A stretch of 64,000 nt of DNA from Oliverpabstia intestinalis (GTDB lineage: Bacteria; Bacillota; Clostridia; Lachnospirales; Lachnospiraceae), in the NCBI RefSeq assembly GCF_009696065.1, contig NZ_VUMS01000005.1, forward strand, positions 94,109 to 158,108. Direction: 5' to 3'. The first letter of the stretch is position 1; each line of letters opens with the position of its first letter. Below the pieces are notes generated by a model. It ran no database searches and was not told the origin of the DNA. It was given only the letters and a program-made list of their open reading frames with translations. The translations under genes and the position numbers were made by a program. Positions 62,414-64,000 of this stretch are shown in pieces.

Positions 62414-63392
62414 TAAATTATTGGAAGTAAAAGGCGTCAGCAAGATTTTCCGTGTAGGTGGTATGCTGCGTGGTAAAAAGCTGGTGGCTGTAGATAATGT
62501 TTCTTTATCTATCGATAATGATAAACCGGTAATCCTGTCTATCGTAGGAGAGTCCGGTTGTGGTAAATCTACTTTATGTAAGATGATTCTTCGTCTTCAT
62601 AACCCGGATATGGGTGACATCGTTATGGATGGAAAATCTTATGCAGATAAAAAAAGCTATGATCCAAAACAGTTCAAACTGGATGTACAGCCGATCTTTC
62701 AGAATCCATACGAATCTTTCTCCGCAAGAAAGACCGTAGATACTTACCTGTATAACACTGCTCTTCGTCTTGGCATCGCAAAGAACAGAGCAGAAGCAGA
62801 TAAAGTTGTTGATGAAGCATTAAAGAGTGTTGGTATGTCTCTGGCAGTCGTAAAAGGAAAATATGCGACTCAGTTCTCAGGTGGAGAGCTGCAGCGTGTA
62901 TCTATCGCGAGAGCCCTGATTACCCGTCCGAAACTGATCATCGCAGATGAGCCTGTTGCGGCAATCGATGCATCTATGAAGATGAACATCGTAAACCTCT
63001 TTAAAGAGCTGCGTGACAAATATAAAATCTCATTTATTTATATTACTCATGACCTGTCGACTGCATACTATGTATCCGATTATATCGCAACCTTGTATCG
63101 TGGCTGCCTGATCGAATACGGACCGGCAAAACAGATCATGGACAATCCGGCACATCCTTACACCGAACTTCTGATGAGTTCTGTACCCCGTGTCGGAGAC
63201 AAATGGGAGAAAGAAATTGCCATGCCGGATATGGAAGGAAAAGAATATGCAGTGGAATACTGTAAGTTCGCTCCTCGTTGTCCGTACGCAACCGATGAAT
63301 GTCGTCAGAAACGCCCGGATGCAAAAGATATGGGCAATGGCCGTATGGTACTTTGCTGTCACCCTCTGTGTCAGCAGACAAAAGAAGCGTAA
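62406..63392 (+). CDS. ABC ATPase, OppF/DppF type
   Basis: A 328-residue second ATPase. Walker A is GESGCGKST, the signature is FSGGELQRVSIARAL, and Walker B is PKLIIADEPVAAID. The C-terminal cluster is CKFAPRCPYATDEC. It forms the heterodimeric motor with the preceding protein. GAGGTGAAGACG precedes the ATG. The operon ends at a strong terminator. Confidence 0.94.
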   Translation: MADKLLEVKGVSKIFRVGGMLRGKKLVAVDNVSLSIDNDKPVILSIVGESGCGKSTLCKMILRLHNPDMGDIVMDGKSYADKKSYDPKQFKLDVQPIFQNPYESFSARKTVDTYLYNTALRLGIAKNRAEADKVVDEALKSVGMSLAVVKGKYATQFSGGELQRVSIARALITRPKLIIADEPVAAIDASMKMNIVNLFKELRDKYKISFIYITHDLSTAYYVSDYIATLYRGCLIEYGPAKQIMDNPAHPYTELLMSSVPRVGDKWEKEIAMPDMEGKEYAVEYCKFAPRCPYATDECRQKRPDAKDMGNGRMVLCCHPLCQQTKEA

Positions 63393-63414
63393 GATAAGCT
63401 TGTAAAGCATAAAA

Positions 63415-63465
63415 AGGCTGTCGCCTCCGGAACTTGTGAGAGTTCCGGAGGCGACAGCCTTTTGC
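63415..63465 (+). terminator. Terminator of the Opp-type operon
   Basis: A 20-bp perfect stem, AGGCTGTCGCCTCCGGAACT at 63415-63434 with its reverse complement at 63441-63460, then TTTT. The gap 63466-63615 contains only a short AAAAAACGCTC repeat also seen near 55543. Confidence 0.9.
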
Positions 63466-63615
63466 TTTACGGGAAATTGCTTTCCTGTAAAGTAAAAAAC
63501 GCTCCGCGAGGATGCACCAAGGCACGCTCTAGGGCTGTTTTAGTTTTAGCAACAATTTATCATGGGAAAAGGCAGATAACAGGATTTGACATATGATGGA
63601 GTAGGAAATTGATAA

Positions 63616-63665
63616 TAAAAAACTCCCGGGGATTCCGATATTTGGGGAATCCCCGGGAGTTTTAT
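63616..63665. terminator. Terminator of fhs
   Basis: ACTCCCGGGGATTCC pairs with GGAATCCCCGGGAGT, with a T-tract on the minus strand (A-run at 63616-63621) and TTTT on the plus strand. Confidence 0.88.
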
Positions 63666-63704
63666 GATCTCAGATTATTTCAAAAAGTTCGAATGTCCGG
63701 AAGG

Positions 63705-64000
63705 TTAGAACAGACCTGTGATCTTTCCTGTCTCGTCTACGTCGATCTTCTCAGCAGCCGGTACTTTTGGCAGTCCAGGCATAGTCATGATCTCACCGGT
63801 CAGAGCTACGATAAAGCCTGCACCTGCGGAAATCTTCAGATTTCTTACAGTAACTTCAAAGTCTGTCGGTGCTCCCAGTTTGGTCTGGTCATCTGTCAGG
63901 CTGTACTGTGTCTTGGCTACGCAGATCGGGCAGTTGCCGAATCCAAGGTCTTCCAGCTGTTTTGCCTGTTTCTGGGCATTTGCTGTCAGTACTACACGTT
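63705..64000 (-). CDS. fhs: Formate-tetrahydrofolate ligase, C-terminal part only
   Basis: The minus strand is open from the window edge to a TAA at 63705, giving 98 residues. They include [19 protein letters not shown], then [20 protein letters not shown] and a final GKITGLF, which match the conserved end of formyltetrahydrofolate synthetase. The enzyme activates formate onto tetrahydrofolate for one-carbon and, in acetogens, Wood-Ljungdahl metabolism. The rest lies outside the window. Confidence 0.93.
   Translation of the reverse strand, partial: RVVLTANAQKQAKQLEDLGFGNCPICVAKTQYSLTDDQTKLGAPTDFEVTVRNLKISAGAGFIVALTGEIMTMPGLPKVPAAEKIDVDETGKITGLF

Overview
The window looks like the chromosome of a gut Lachnospiraceae (Clostridia), possibly Blautia- or Ruminococcus-like. 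The reasons are AGGAGG-type ribosome binding sites, strong sigma-A promoters, a tandem glycine riboswitch, formate-tetrahydrofolate ligase at the right edge, class III ribonucleotide reductase, a class II galT and the typical Lachnospiraceae mobile-element gene set. Genus is inference.

Region 1 (1-3068) holds the 3' part of fusA and the complete tuf. Region 2 (about 3015-12079) is a roughly 9 kb integrative mobilizable element inserted in the 3' end of tuf. The last 55 bp of tuf are repeated perfectly at the far end, and the similarity continues imperfectly through the tuf terminator. The element encodes a repressor, an excisionase-like protein, a tyrosine integrase, a RepA-like ATPase, a MobV relaxase and TnpV. 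Its cargo is small membrane proteins (two DUF3784 paralogs), an XRE-membrane-DUF2007 protein and a candidate type I toxin-antitoxin locus.

Region 3 (12080-31357) is mixed housekeeping: YitT, an AlkD-like protein, a MATE pump, an SGNH hydrolase, TetR with a YhgE/Pip protein, a histidine phosphatase, a papain/C39-like protein, an FAD dehydrogenase, O-acetylhomoserine sulfhydrylase, a CaCA antiporter behind a candidate riboswitch, an ABC exporter, hisC and a small export protein. Region 4 (31358-42147) has a divergent polysaccharide deacetylase, a GH31 alpha-glucosidase, a purine permease, dapF, asnA, a hydroxyacid dehydrogenase and nrdD with twin NrdR boxes. Two very large related palindromes sit between the convergent dapF and asnA. 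Region 5 (42439-55072) is a galactoside-use locus: MATE-AraC, a CUT1 ABC transporter, GH2 and GH42 beta-galactosidases and galT. Region 6 (55073-63392) has a glycine riboswitch with an AGCS symporter, then a complete Opp/Dpp-type ABC operon. The 3' end of fhs (minus strand) closes the window.

Two repeat systems cut across these regions. The first is a MITE family with four intact copies (14077, 22607, 30892, 51306), each flanked by a perfect 8-bp target duplication and with covarying internal stems, plus several relics. The second is the pair of giant hairpin elements at 36849-37098 and 37364-37549. They share a covarying core of about 100 nt but have unrelated perfect outer arms, and each lies just downstream of a stop codon in the sense orientation of its gene. 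I do not recognise this second family; it is my best candidate for something undescribed.
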